64,000 bases of DNA. It comes from JAYYZW01 sp965217605 (lineage in GTDB: Bacteria; Pseudomonadota; Gammaproteobacteria; Ga0077536). Below, piece by piece: positions 42,285 through 51,656 of this stretch. The notes beneath the pieces are model-generated. The model saw nothing but the letters and a program-made list of their open reading frames with translations. It ran no database searches and was not told where the DNA came from. Both the position numbers and the translations under genes were made by a program. The stretch covers positions 1 to 64,000 of the forward strand of contig CBDCJB010000015.1 of the NCBI GenBank assembly GCA_965217605.1, read 5' to 3'. Position 1 is the stretch's first letter; each line of letters opens with the position of its first letter.

Positions 42285-43466
42285 CTAGTGGGCTGCGCCC
42301 ACCACAGTGTCCGGCGTTTCGACTTTATACAGGCGCCGCGCGTTCTCCCATAAGATCTTGCGTTTGACGTCGTCGTCGCAGTCGGCGAGACCCGTTTGAA
42401 TGCATTTGTGGACTTCCGCGCCGAACAGCGATGTCGGATGGGGAAAGTCGGTTTCGAACAGGATGTTGTCCACGCCCACCTTGTCGAGCAACCGCCGTGG
42501 GGCGGTTTGCTCGAACCAATAGCAGCCGTAGACATTGCGTGCGAAGTATTCCGACGGAAGCATGTCCAGATCGGGGCGTTCCTCGGCTACCCGGTTCCCG
42601 ATGAACTGGTAGTCCAGCGCTTCGAGCACGAAGGGGATCCAGCCGATGCCGCTTTCGACCGAGACGAACTTGATGTCTGGATAGCGGGCGAGCACCCCAC
42701 AGATCAGCAGGTCGCTCAACTGCACGCCGTTGCGCATGAAGAACTCCACGGATATTTCCGTGAATGCGGCCATGCGTCCGTAGCTCTTGATCTTGTCGTG
42801 GTTGATGCCGCTTTCCATGTTACCCGAGCCGATGTGGAAACTGATTGGCAGGTCGCATTCGACCGCGACTTCCCACAGGGGATTCCAGTGTGGATCCCCC
42901 GGTACGGGCAACCCAAAAGCGTGCGGTTCACCGGTGAACAAGATCCCCTTATGGCCCATTACAGCGCACCGGCGGACCTCTTCAGCGGCCGCCTCGACAT
43001 CCCAGAACGGCGTTGAGGTAATCGGCAGCAGGCGCCGCGCATCGGCCGACGCCCATTCCGTCTGCCAATCGTTGTAGGCCTTGACGCAGGTGAGCATCAG
43101 GTCCGGATCATTCAGTTTGAGAAACGTCTGGGCACCGAATCCGCCGACGTTGGGATACATCACCATGGCCCAAATGCCGATATCGTCCATGTAGGCGAGG
43201 CGGGCTCCAGCATCATACGAACCCGGATGCATTTCGTCATAGCCGTCCGGTGGCGCCTTCATGTCGCCGACGCCCGCCGTCGCGCTGAATCCCAGTTTTG
43301 CGATCGGTTGGTCGCCGATGAACCACATATGGCGCCCGCGGCTGTCGATGCGTACCTGCGGCACGGCGTCGCGCATATGCGCGGGCACGCGACTGGTCCA
43401 CAGGTCCGCAGACTCGGTAACGTGGGTGTCGACATCGATGATCGTATAGCTCGTCATGCGTGTCAT
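42285..43466 (-). CDS. Amidohydrolase family protein (ACMSD-like)
   Basis: A 393-residue metal-dependent hydrolase/decarboxylase of the amidohydrolase 2 family. The N-terminal metal motif is I-I-D-V-D-T-H-V-T-E; later, near residue 210, is S-F-H-I-G-S-G and near residue 335 D-N-I-L-F-E-T-D-F-P-H with the catalytic aspartate region. ATG 43493, 43466 and 43457 are possible starts; I chose 43466 as it best fits the family. It heads an operon with DUF1800 and DUF1501 genes (12 and 7 bases apart) and is divergent from the D-aminoacylase-like gene. Confidence 0.82.
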   Translation of the reverse strand: MTRMTSYTIIDVDTHVTESADLWTSRVPAHMRDAVPQVRIDSRGRHMWFIGDQPIAKLGFSATAGVGDMKAPPDGYDEMHPGSYDAGARLAYMDDIGIWAMVMYPNVGGFGAQTFLKLNDPDLMLTCVKAYNDWQTEWASADARRLLPITSTPFWDVEAAAEEVRRCAVMGHKGILFTGEPHAFGLPVPGDPHWNPLWEVAVECDLPISFHIGSGNMESGINHDKIKSYGRMAAFTEISVEFFMRNGVQLSDLLICGVLARYPDIKFVSVESGIGWIPFVLEALDYQFIGNRVAEERPDLDMLPSEYFARNVYGCYWFEQTAPRRLLDKVGVDNILFETDFPHPTSLFGAEVHKCIQTGLADCDDDVKRKILWENARRLYKVETPDTVVGAAH

Positions 43467-43560
43467 TTTCGCTGCATTTATGCCGTATTGCACGCCAGTT
43501 TTAAGAATTTATCGATCCTTGTTAACCTGCGCAGTCTCCCGACCCTGGTGGATGACAGCA

Positions 43561-45261
43561 ATGCAGTACGACCTGGTCATAAAAAACGGATTCGTAGTCG
43601 ACGGCTCGGGCGCCGCGCGCTACCCCGCCGACGTCGGTGTGATGGCCGGCAAGATCGTCAACATCGGCCGCATCAACGCACGAGCTCGGCGGACCGTGGA
43701 CGCCGAGGGGCAGGTCGTCGCACCCGGTTTCGTCGACGGTCACACGCATATGGACGCGCAGATCTTCTGGGATCCCCTGGGTTCATCGTCGTGCTATCAC
43801 GGCGTCACCACTGTCATCATGGGCAACTGCGGATTCACCTTGGCGCCCTGTGCGGCCGAGGATGCCGACATGGTGTTTCGAAATCTCGAGCGCGCCGAAG
43901 ACTTGTCCCGCGACGCGATGCTGGCGGGCATCGATTGGCAGTGGGAGACGTTCCCGGAATATCTGGACGTGATCGATCGATTACCGAAAGGGATCAATTA
44001 CGGCGGGTACATCGGCCACTCCGCCCTCAGAACCTACGTCATGGGTGAGCGGGCGTTTACCGAGCAGGCGAGCGACGCAGAATTGAAAACCATGCGACAC
44101 GCCGTCCAAGACGCCGTTCGCGCAGGTGCGATGGGGTTTTCAGCGTCCCGAACCTACAATCACATTACGGCCGACGATCGCCCAGTGGCGAGCCGTGTAG
44201 CGGATTGGGAAGAAGTCCGCGCCATCGTCAATGCGATGGGCGAGCTCGGTGCCGGTGTGTTCGAAATCGCGAGCGAGGCGCCGGGACGCAATCCGGCACG
44301 GCAGCGCGATTATTTCGATAGATTAAAGCACCTGGCTGTCGAATCCGGGCGCCCGGTCACGTTTGGCTTCGTAAGCATGCGCATTGCGCCGGAAATCTGG
44401 CCGCCTTACTACGACCTGGCGAACGAGGTCGCGGCGGCCGGCGGGCGCATGTTCCTGCAATCGCACAGCCGTTCGATCTCGCCCTTGTTGTCGTTTAAAT
44501 CGCACACGCCCTTCGACGACTGGGACGTCTGGTCCGAGATTCGCGCGAAACCGCTCGACGAGCAAAAAGCCTTGCTCCGCGACCCGGAAATCAAGCGAAA
44601 GTTAGTCGAGGTCGCGAGTCGACCCTACTCGGGACCCCGCATCGTCGGCGCTGAAGCGCGGCCGCCGGAATGGGATTGGATTTATTTGTTCAACGGCATT
44701 GGCGACGAAGAGGTGATGGTCGACGTCGCGGCGCGACGCGGCGTGCATCCGGCGGAGGCGATGATCGATATCGCGCTCGAACGCGATTTCGACGTGTTCT
44801 TTCGCCAGCCGCTGGCGAATGAAGATCAAGACCACGTGCTGAAGATGATGAAGCATCCGCGCAGCGTCGTGACGTTTTCCGATTCGGGCGCGCACGTCGC
44901 CCAGATCATGGACTCATCGTTACAGACGCACCTGTTGAGCCATTGGGTGCGGGACCGGGAGGAATTTACCCTCGAGGAAGCCGTCCGCTTGATCACTTAT
45001 GACACGGCGACAGCCTGGGGCTTGCATGATCGCGGCCTGATCCGCGAAGGGATGAATGCGGATCTCGTGGTCTTCGACCCGGACGCCGTTGCCCAGGATA
45101 TGCCGGAGTTGATCAACGACCTGCCCGCCGGCGCGCCGCGCTTGAAGCAGACGGCGACGGGGATCAGCACCACGGTCGTCAATGGCGAAATCCTCCTCCA
45201 AAACAACGAACACACGGGCAACCTGCCGGGGCAGCTGGTTCGCGGGCCATTGGCCCGGTGA
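43561..45261 (+). CDS. N-acyl-D-amino-acid deacylase family amidohydrolase
   Basis: A 566-residue amidohydrolase of the D-aminoacylase/dihydroorotase-like group. The metal motif G-H-T-H-M-D is near residue 63, G-N-C-G-F-T-L-A-P near residue 90, and the catalytic aspartate is in F-S-D-S-G-A-H near residue 441. Family members remove acyl groups from N-acyl-D-amino acids or related amides; with DadA (50396) in the window, use of D-amino acids is plausible. The frame is open from 43456, but M-Q-Y-D-L-V-I-K-N-G (ATG 43561) is the standard start. Its stop overlaps the sirtuin start as GTGA. Confidence 0.85.
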   Translation: MQYDLVIKNGFVVDGSGAARYPADVGVMAGKIVNIGRINARARRTVDAEGQVVAPGFVDGHTHMDAQIFWDPLGSSSCYHGVTTVIMGNCGFTLAPCAAEDADMVFRNLERAEDLSRDAMLAGIDWQWETFPEYLDVIDRLPKGINYGGYIGHSALRTYVMGERAFTEQASDAELKTMRHAVQDAVRAGAMGFSASRTYNHITADDRPVASRVADWEEVRAIVNAMGELGAGVFEIASEAPGRNPARQRDYFDRLKHLAVESGRPVTFGFVSMRIAPEIWPPYYDLANEVAAAGGRMFLQSHSRSISPLLSFKSHTPFDDWDVWSEIRAKPLDEQKALLRDPEIKRKLVEVASRPYSGPRIVGAEARPPEWDWIYLFNGIGDEEVMVDVAARRGVHPAEAMIDIALERDFDVFFRQPLANEDQDHVLKMMKHPRSVVTFSDSGAHVAQIMDSSLQTHLLSHWVRDREEFTLEEAVRLITYDTATAWGLHDRGLIREGMNADLVVFDPDAVAQDMPELINDLPAGAPRLKQTATGISTTVVNGEILLQNNEHTGNLPGQLVRGPLAR

Positions 45262-46040
45262 ATTCTGGTACGGCGACGTTCGAACGCGGGCAGATTACCG
45301 AACTGGTAACGAGTCTGCGCATGGCGCGCCGCGTTGCCGTATTGACCGGCGCGGGTATGTCCGCCGAATCGGGTCTGCCGACCTACCGTGGTATTGGTGG
45401 TTTGTACAACGACATGGATATCGAAGAAGGCCTGCCCATCGAGGAGATCCTCCACGCCTATACCTTCGCACGCGATCCCGCGCTGACGTGGAAGTATCTG
45501 GCGAAGATCGAACAGGCGTGCCGCGGCGCCGAACCGAACGACGGCCATCGTTTACTCGCGCAGTGGGACGAGCGATTCGAGTTGTATGTGGTCACTCAAA
45601 ATGTGGACGGTTTCCACCGGGACGCGGGCAGCGCGAACGTCATCGAATTGCACGGCAATCTGCGACATCTCTCCTGTTGCGACTGTCGTGCGGATTTCGA
45701 TGTCGAGACCTTTGATGCACTCCCGATCCCGCCCCGATGTGGGAAATGTGACGGCCTGGTGCGCCCGGATGTCGTGCTCTTCGGGGAAATGTTGCCGGCC
45801 GCGGCGACCGCGGCGTACGAGCGTGAGCTGGCGCGTGGATTCGACGTGATCTTTGCCATCGGGACGACGGCCGCCTTCCCGTACATACACGGTCCGGTAG
45901 CCGAGGCCGCGGCCAAGGGCGGCGTAACGGTGGAAATCAATCCCGACACCACCGTGTTGTCCGATCAAGTCAGCCACCGCGTTCGATCCGGGGCGCTCGT
46001 CGCCTTGAGCGCAATCGACCAGGCCTTGCAAACCGGTTGA
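45258..46040 (+). CDS. SIR2-family NAD-dependent protein deacylase
   Basis: A 260-residue sirtuin. Seen are the NAD-binding T-G-A-G-M-S-A-E-S-G near residue 31, T-Q-N-V-D-G near residue 113, the catalytic histidine in E-L-H-G-N-L near residue 132, and the zinc module C-D-C with C-G-K-C about 20 residues later. It removes acyl groups from lysines, producing O-acyl-ADP-ribose and nicotinamide. The GTG start overlaps the stop of the upstream deacylase gene (GTGA), implying coupling. A membrane glycosyltransferase-like gene follows 12 bases downstream. Confidence 0.92.
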   Translation: MNSGTATFERGQITELVTSLRMARRVAVLTGAGMSAESGLPTYRGIGGLYNDMDIEEGLPIEEILHAYTFARDPALTWKYLAKIEQACRGAEPNDGHRLLAQWDERFELYVVTQNVDGFHRDAGSANVIELHGNLRHLSCCDCRADFDVETFDALPIPPRCGKCDGLVRPDVVLFGEMLPAAATAAYERELARGFDVIFAIGTTAAFPYIHGPVAEAAAKGGVTVEINPDTTVLSDQVSHRVRSGALVALSAIDQALQTG

Positions 46041-46052
46041 GCGACAGCGCGC

Positions 46053-47624
46053 GTGCGCCGGTACCTGCTCGAAGCCGCGCCGCTGTGTCTTTTTGCGGTC
46101 GTTTTCTTTAGTTGGCTGTCGGTACGTCCGGGGTTTATCGGCAACATTTCCGACAGCGCCTTCTACCTCACCGTAGCGGACTATTTCTCGCCGTACTGGT
46201 CGGCGGCGCCGGGCCTGGGCGCGTCCTTATTCCACGATTTTTCGTTTCCGCCGCTGTACCCGTTGCTGTTGGCGGCCGGTGGCGGGGGTAGCGAACATCC
46301 GGGGCTAAGCTACCTCGCGACTTCGTGCATGATGGCGTTCGCCGTCGGCGCCGTATACCTATGGTTTCGAACTGAACGGCTTTCACGCGCACAAGCCTCG
46401 GGTCTTACCGCTGTGTATGCACTGTTACCGGCGACGCTGCTCTCTGCGATGGCGATACAGAGTGAGTCTTTGTACGTCGCCTTTGTGTTCACGGGCCTTG
46501 CTTTGTGGCGGGCGCGCGATACGAAAGCCCCATTGGCTCCACTTGCCGCTGTCTGCATTGGCATGAGCGCGTTGGCGCGGACCGTGGGACTAACCGCAAT
46601 CGGCGCATTGTTGATCAGCTGGTTCATCGCCAGACCCGCGAGCAGGCATTGGTCTATCCCCGTGCTGGCCGTCGCGCCCTATGCCGCATGGGTCGTAGTG
46701 AGATATAGCAATGGCATGCAGCCGAGTTATATCGATTCCGTACTGCGCGAATCGGTAACCGCTACCCTGGTCTCGCTGATGAATCAAGGCACGATTAACG
46801 TGCCCGCAATGTGGTTCGGTATCGTGCACAGCGTTGACCTGACCGGATCGCCGTTCACGACCGTGGCCAGCGCCGCGTTCTTAGCTCTCGCGGTGCTCGG
46901 TATGGCGCCGAGATTGCGCCGCCTCGAAATCGATAGCCTGTACGTCCTGTTTTATCTCGTGATCATGATGGTGTGGCCGTATCCGGATCACATGCGGCGC
47001 TTCCTCCAGGTGCTGTTTCCCTTGCTGTTGTTCTATAGCTTTAGCGGCGTGCGTCACGCGATGCAGCCTCTCGCACCGTCGTTGTCACGTACGGCTGGAA
47101 ACGCGTACATCGTGATCCTAGCCGTCGTAATAGCACCGACTACCGTCCTCATGGCGCAACAGATCGCGCAGGCGGAGGGCAAGGACGCCGAAAACTTCGT
47201 ACGGTCGCCGCAATGGTACCGGTACGACTCACCGTTCAAAGCGAGAGAGGTTATGGATCGCGTCACGCAGATCTTGGACGGGATGCGCGGAATCGACGAA
47301 CGGCTGCCGCCCGATGCCTGCGTATCGTCGGCCGCCTACGCGTATATTCCCCTGTACGGGCACCGGCGGAGTAGGCGAGTCGCCGGCGAATCGGACGGAG
47401 ACGATCAATTATTTTCGCAACTCCGCGGCTGTCCCTATGTCTTCATGATGGCTGCCAGCCAGTGGCCGCAGATGGATTACCCCGCCATGTATCCCTACGA
47501 GCGAATCAAGGATCAACTTGAAGTCGTCGAGGTAAGCTTGTGGGATAGAACCGCAACCACCGGTACGGTCCTCACCATGCTCGGCAGGGTCAGGTTCGAC
47601 AAAGATGGTGAACCTGAACGATAA
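46053..47624 (+). CDS. Multi-pass membrane protein, GT-C glycosyltransferase-like
   Basis: A 523-residue protein with about ten hydrophobic segments. The acidic residue following the first segment (S-D-S-A-F-Y-L) and the F-P-P-L-Y-P-L-L motif resemble polyprenyl-phosphate-sugar-dependent (GT-C/ArnT/PMT-like) glycosyltransferases; R-T-V-G-L-T near residue 172 also fits. The C-terminal 150 residues after the last helix are soluble and probably periplasmic. Acceptor and donor are unknown. It starts with GTG 46053, 12 bases after the sirtuin gene. Confidence 0.65.
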   Translation: MRRYLLEAAPLCLFAVVFFSWLSVRPGFIGNISDSAFYLTVADYFSPYWSAAPGLGASLFHDFSFPPLYPLLLAAGGGGSEHPGLSYLATSCMMAFAVGAVYLWFRTERLSRAQASGLTAVYALLPATLLSAMAIQSESLYVAFVFTGLALWRARDTKAPLAPLAAVCIGMSALARTVGLTAIGALLISWFIARPASRHWSIPVLAVAPYAAWVVVRYSNGMQPSYIDSVLRESVTATLVSLMNQGTINVPAMWFGIVHSVDLTGSPFTTVASAAFLALAVLGMAPRLRRLEIDSLYVLFYLVIMMVWPYPDHMRRFLQVLFPLLLFYSFSGVRHAMQPLAPSLSRTAGNAYIVILAVVIAPTTVLMAQQIAQAEGKDAENFVRSPQWYRYDSPFKAREVMDRVTQILDGMRGIDERLPPDACVSSAAYAYIPLYGHRRSRRVAGESDGDDQLFSQLRGCPYVFMMAASQWPQMDYPAMYPYERIKDQLEVVEVSLWDRTATTGTVLTMLGRVRFDKDGEPER

Positions 47625-47721
47625 CGCTTCCAATTTTGGCGCTGGTCATTATATTAGCGCGGTCGCTTTCGGTCTGTTGAGCTGGAACATAACAAAACCA
47701 CCACTTGGTAAGGGAGGAACT

Positions 47722-48057
47722 ATGAGTCAAGCCAAACCACGCGCCATCCGGGACAAGCAAACGAAGTCGCAGATTCTCGCTGCTCTTGCAGAAGAAACCG
47801 GTCTAACAAAAAAAGAAGTGCAAGCAGTACTGCAGGCGGCGAAGGGGCTTGCCGCACGGCACCTGGTTAAAAATGGCTCTGGCGAATTCACCGTCCCTGA
47901 ACTCGGCGTGAAGTTGCGCCGGGCTAACAAGGCTGCGCGCAAGGCAGGCATGGCGCGCAATCCGTTTACCGGAGAAATGGTTCACGTGGATGCTCGCCCC
48001 GCCAGTCTGTCGGTGCGCGCGACCGCCATGAAAGCGATCAAAGACGTCGTTGCCTGA
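47722..48057 (+). CDS. HU family DNA-binding protein
   Basis: A 111-residue histone-like protein. The dimerising helices (T-K-S-Q-I-L-A-A-L-A-E-E-T-G-L-T-K-K-E-V) and the DNA-binding arm (A-R-N-P-F-T-G-E) are recognisable; the C-terminal helix ends M-K-A-I-K-D-V-V-A. It is longer than standard HU (90) at both ends. AAGGGAGG (47710-47717) lies about five bases before ATG 47722. The frame is open further upstream to 47605 but overlaps the previous gene. No other nucleoid-protein gene is nearby. Confidence 0.88.
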   Translation: MSQAKPRAIRDKQTKSQILAALAEETGLTKKEVQAVLQAAKGLAARHLVKNGSGEFTVPELGVKLRRANKAARKAGMARNPFTGEMVHVDARPASLSVRATAMKAIKDVVA

Positions 48058-48079
48058 TATGCGTTAAAATTACACAACT

Positions 48080-48288
48080 TGGCGTGCAGGTGCCCGTCGG
48101 CCAATCAGGTGACGGGTTAAACGGGAAGCCGGTGCGCGCGATCGATTCGGTCGCTGCAATTCCGGCGCTGCCCCCGCAACGGTAAGCGAACATTCGATCT
48201 CCGATACGCCACTGTGCCTTTGGCACGGGAAGGCAGAGATCACAGCAAGGCTTCAAACCTCGCTATTCGCAAGCCCGGATACCGGCCG
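48080..48288 (+). promoter_or_regulatory. Cobalamin (adenosylcobalamin) riboswitch
   Basis: The sequence contains the conserved aptamer elements in order: G-T-G-C-C-C-G with a start helix, GGGAAGCCGGTG (48122-48133), GCTGCCCCCGCAACGGTAAG (48167-48186, the B12 core), GCCACTG (48208-48214), and the closing AAGCCCGGATACCGGCC (48271-48287). It lies between the HU gene and the TonB-dependent receptor and should lower receptor expression when the ligand is abundant. Confidence 0.95.
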
Positions 48289-48299
48289 CACGCTGATCG

Positions 48300-48323
48300 A
48301 GGAACCTCGGAAAAGGTTCCTTT
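48300..48323 (+). terminator. Candidate riboswitch expression-platform hairpin
   Basis: AGGAACCT (48300-48307) pairs perfectly with AGGTTCCT (48314-48321) around a CGGAAA loop and is followed by only TTT, so it is a weak intrinsic terminator or an alternative-structure element. It sits between the aptamer and the receptor start. No other obvious hairpin was seen before 48448. Confidence 0.4.
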
Positions 48324-48447
48324 AACCGAATCGCGGTGGGCCGAATCGGGACGAATCCAATCGTCAGATCTTCCCGCAATCATTAAGGGCCTCGCTGCGA
48401 TCAAGTAATGGTCATGGCCCGGGTGTGGGCCATGCCGGAGACCTGAC

Positions 48448-50358
48448 ATGCGTGGACTTCTTCTCCTAGCGTCTCTATGGGCGAGCGCGGCGGGCGCCGC
48501 TGAAAAACGCGACTACCTCGAAACGATCCTCGTCACGGCATCGCGGATACCGCAATCGATCGCGGATTCGACGAGTTCGGTATCCGTCATCAGTCGCGCC
48601 GAGATCGAACGACGGCAAATCCCTCTTGTATCCGATTTGCTGCGAACCGTGCCCGGGCTTGCCGTCAGTAATTCCGGCGGCCTCGGCAGGAACACGCAGA
48701 TCCGCGTGCGCGGCGCCGAAGCAAACCACGTGTTGGTTCTGATCGACGGGATCGAAGCCAACGATCTATCGACGACCGACGGCTTCGATTTTGCCAACCT
48801 CACCAGCGACGATATCGAGCGGATCGAAATCGTTCGCGGTCCCCACAGCTCACCGTGGGGCAGCGAAGCGGTTGCGGGCGTCATCAATATCATCACGCGT
48901 GAAGCCGAAGAACGGCTGTCGGCGGATTTAAACGTTGAAGGGGGTAGTTTCGCGACGAATCGGATCAGTGTCGGCGCCAGCGCGATGACCGATCATTTCG
49001 GCTTGCGCGTGGCCGCTAATCACACCGATTCGAGCGGTATCAACGCGTCTCGAGAAGGCGATGAGGACGACGCTTTCAATAAACAAACGATCAACGTCAA
49101 GGGCTATGCGCGCCTCGATGAACGCTTGAAACTCGACTTGAGCTTTCGAAACACCACGACCGAAGGGCAGATCGATAGTTTCGACTTCTTCACCAGCCGT
49201 CCGTTCGATACGCCTGGAACTTCGGACACCATTCAGCGCTATGCGCGTAGCGCGTTGACAGTTGCGCTGTGGGATGGGCGCTGGATTCAACAGCTGTCCG
49301 GACGCTGGACCTCGAATCGCAACAAGTCGCTCGATCCCGTCGTGTTCTTGAACAGCGGGCAGAAAGGCGATAAGTACGCATTGAGTTATCAGTCGACCTG
49401 GTCAGTCAAAACTCAGGACTGGTGGGTCGATGATCACACGCTGACCTTCGCGCTCGACTACGAGCACGAAGAATTCGACCAGCGTGGCTTCGAGCGAAAT
49501 CTCGACGTGACCGGTTATGTCATCGAGTACAGGTCTCACTGGTTCGACGCGCTGGCGGTGTCCGCGAGCGTGCGTTACGACCGCAACAGCGATTTCAAGA
49601 ACGTCACGACGTTTCGGGCCGCCGGCGCCTACGATTTACCGTTCGCCTTGGGGCGGCTGACGCTGGTTTACGGCACGGGTCAAAAGGACCCGCTGTTTTT
49701 CGAGCGCTTCGGATTCAGTCCGAGCTTAGGGATCACGTTTATCGGGAATCCAACGCTGCGGCCGGAACAATCGACGGGCTGGGAAGTCAACGCCCGGCGT
49801 CGCTTCGAGGTTTTCGATCTCTTGTTCGACTCGACTTATTTCGACGAGCGTACGGAAGATGAGATCAACGGCTTCTTCTCCGCCGGTGGGGGCGCATTTA
49901 CGGCGATCAACTTACCCGGCACGACGCGTCGTCGCGGCGTCGAAGTCAGCCTGCGGGCGCGCCCGTCAAATACCTTTGAAGCGAGCGCCGGCTATACGTA
50001 TGTCAAGGCCACCGATCTGCTCGACGGCGCGCGGTTGAAAAAGGTACGCATTCCCAGGCATCAGGGCTATCTCGAGGCGAGTTACTTCGTGCTCGACGGA
50101 CATGGCGATATCAACTTCCGCATGAATGTGGTCGGCAAACGGGACGACTTCGATTTTTCGACCTTTCCGCGCGCACGGGTTGCGCTCAAAGGCCACACCT
50201 CGATCGACGTATCCGTTAACTACTCCGTAAACCGATTCGTGAAATTCTTCGCGCGCGCCGATAACCTTCTGGACGACGATTTCGAGGAAGTCCTGGGTTT
50301 TGCACAGCCCGGCATTGCCGGCTATGCGGGCATACGACTGTCGACCGGCGGTTTGTGA
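48448..50358 (+). CDS. btuB: TonB-dependent vitamin B12 receptor BtuB
   Basis: A 636-residue outer-membrane receptor. There is a signal peptide (A-S-L-W-A-S-A-A-G-A-A), then the TonB box E-T-I-L-V-T-A-S-R, a plug domain with I-R-V-R-G-A-E-A-N-H-V-L-V-L-I-D-G-I-E and I-E-I-V-R-G-P-H-S-S-P-W-G-S-E-A, and a beta-barrel ending in aromatic/hydrophobic G-I-R-L-S-T-G-G-L. The upstream cobalamin riboswitch identifies the ligand class. GGAGA about 8 bases before ATG 48448 is the ribosome binding site. It would supply B12 to the mutase encoded at 12276. Confidence 0.95.
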   Translation: MRGLLLLASLWASAAGAAEKRDYLETILVTASRIPQSIADSTSSVSVISRAEIERRQIPLVSDLLRTVPGLAVSNSGGLGRNTQIRVRGAEANHVLVLIDGIEANDLSTTDGFDFANLTSDDIERIEIVRGPHSSPWGSEAVAGVINIITREAEERLSADLNVEGGSFATNRISVGASAMTDHFGLRVAANHTDSSGINASREGDEDDAFNKQTINVKGYARLDERLKLDLSFRNTTTEGQIDSFDFFTSRPFDTPGTSDTIQRYARSALTVALWDGRWIQQLSGRWTSNRNKSLDPVVFLNSGQKGDKYALSYQSTWSVKTQDWWVDDHTLTFALDYEHEEFDQRGFERNLDVTGYVIEYRSHWFDALAVSASVRYDRNSDFKNVTTFRAAGAYDLPFALGRLTLVYGTGQKDPLFFERFGFSPSLGITFIGNPTLRPEQSTGWEVNARRRFEVFDLLFDSTYFDERTEDEINGFFSAGGGAFTAINLPGTTRRRGVEVSLRARPSNTFEASAGYTYVKATDLLDGARLKKVRIPRHQGYLEASYFVLDGHGDINFRMNVVGKRDDFDFSTFPRARVALKGHTSIDVSVNYSVNRFVKFFARADNLLDDDFEEVLGFAQPGIAGYAGIRLSTGGL

Positions 50359-50395
50359 GAAGATACGGTGTTAACCTTAGGGGGATCCTGGGTAA

Positions 50396-51655
50396 ATGCG
50401 TACCGTCGTAATCGGCGCCGGCTTACTGGGTCTGACGACCGCTTATTTCCTGCGCCGGCATGGCGCCGAGGTGACGGTCGTCGACCGTCAGGCGGGCGCT
50501 GGCCTCGAAACGAGTTTTGCGAACGGCGGGATGTTACACGCGAGCCAGGCCAGCCCGTGGAACGCGCCCGGCGTGTTCTGGTATGCCTTGAAAACGTTCG
50601 GACGCGAGGATTCGGCGCTTTTGATCCGGCCGCTGGCATTGCCGCGCATGCTGGGTTGGTCCTGGTCGTTTTTCCGCAACGCCCGGCCTGATAAGTTCTA
50701 TTCCAGCCTCGAGAAGAATACTCGCCTCGCCGATTACTCCCTGGCGGTCTTGAACGAGCACTACGCCGCTTTGGGTATGAGTTTCGATCGTGCCGACCGT
50801 GGCACGCTCAAGATCTACCGCACGGATCAAGAACTCGAAGAAGCCATGGACCTCGCCGTGCGGTGCGCCAAGTGGGGCGTTCGTTACGTGGCCTTGTCGC
50901 CGACGGAGATCTCTACGCTCGAGCCCGCGCTGCAACCGATCGAAAGCGCCCTCAGTGGCGGCGTCCACTTCCCGGATGACGTGTCAGGCGATGCGCATAA
51001 ATTTTGTAGTGAACTCAAGCACCGGTGCGGTGAAGACGGCGTCGCGTTCATGCTCGGATCCGAGGTGTCAAAACTGTCAGTTTCCGACGGTCGGATCGAG
51101 GCCGTGGTCGCGAATGGCGAATCTTTGCCTGCAGACAACTGCGTGATCGCGGCCGGTAGCTACAGCACGCGGCTGGCGGCGAGCGCGGGGGTCAAAATCC
51201 CGGTGCAACCGGTGAAGGGCTATTCGATCACCGTACCGATGTCCGGCTGGACTTCGCAACCTGCGATTCCGGTGATCGACGATCACTACCACGCGGCCGT
51301 AACCCCGTTGGGCGACCGTTTACGAGTCGCCGGTACCGCCGAGTTCGCCGGGTTCAACACAAAACTGACGCCGAGCCGAATCGAGAACCTCTATGCTTTG
51401 ATCCGCCACGTCTATCCGCAGGGCGCCGACAGCATCGACCGTACCGATTCGGCGCATTGGACGGGTTTGCGGCCAATGAGTCCCGACGGTGTCGGCGTCA
51501 TGGGCGAAACGCCGGTGCGCGGTCTGTTCGTCAACACGGGCCACGGGCATCTCGGCTGGACGATGGCGCCGGGCGCGGGAAAATTGGTGGCGGATCGGAT
51601 CGCGACAGGACGCAGCGAAATCGACCTCAGCGGATATTCCTTGGCCCGGTATTGA
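50396..51655 (+). CDS. dadA: D-amino acid dehydrogenase small subunit
   Basis: FAD-dependent oxidative deamination of D-amino acids to keto acids, passing electrons to the membrane quinone pool. The 419-residue protein begins V-V-I-G-A-G-L-L-G-L-T-T-A (dinucleotide fold), then N-G-G-M-L-H-A-S-Q-A near residue 43, and ends with the FAD-binding T-G-H-G-H-L-G-W-T-M-A-P-G-A-G. A zinc-ribbon gene begins at 51657, one base after its stop, suggesting coexpression. The family also includes related glycine/D-amino acid oxidases. Confidence 0.92.
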   Translation: MRTVVIGAGLLGLTTAYFLRRHGAEVTVVDRQAGAGLETSFANGGMLHASQASPWNAPGVFWYALKTFGREDSALLIRPLALPRMLGWSWSFFRNARPDKFYSSLEKNTRLADYSLAVLNEHYAALGMSFDRADRGTLKIYRTDQELEEAMDLAVRCAKWGVRYVALSPTEISTLEPALQPIESALSGGVHFPDDVSGDAHKFCSELKHRCGEDGVAFMLGSEVSKLSVSDGRIEAVVANGESLPADNCVIAAGSYSTRLAASAGVKIPVQPVKGYSITVPMSGWTSQPAIPVIDDHYHAAVTPLGDRLRVAGTAEFAGFNTKLTPSRIENLYALIRHVYPQGADSIDRTDSAHWTGLRPMSPDGVGVMGETPVRGLFVNTGHGHLGWTMAPGAGKLVADRIATGRSEIDLSGYSLARY

Positions 51656-51656
51656 T

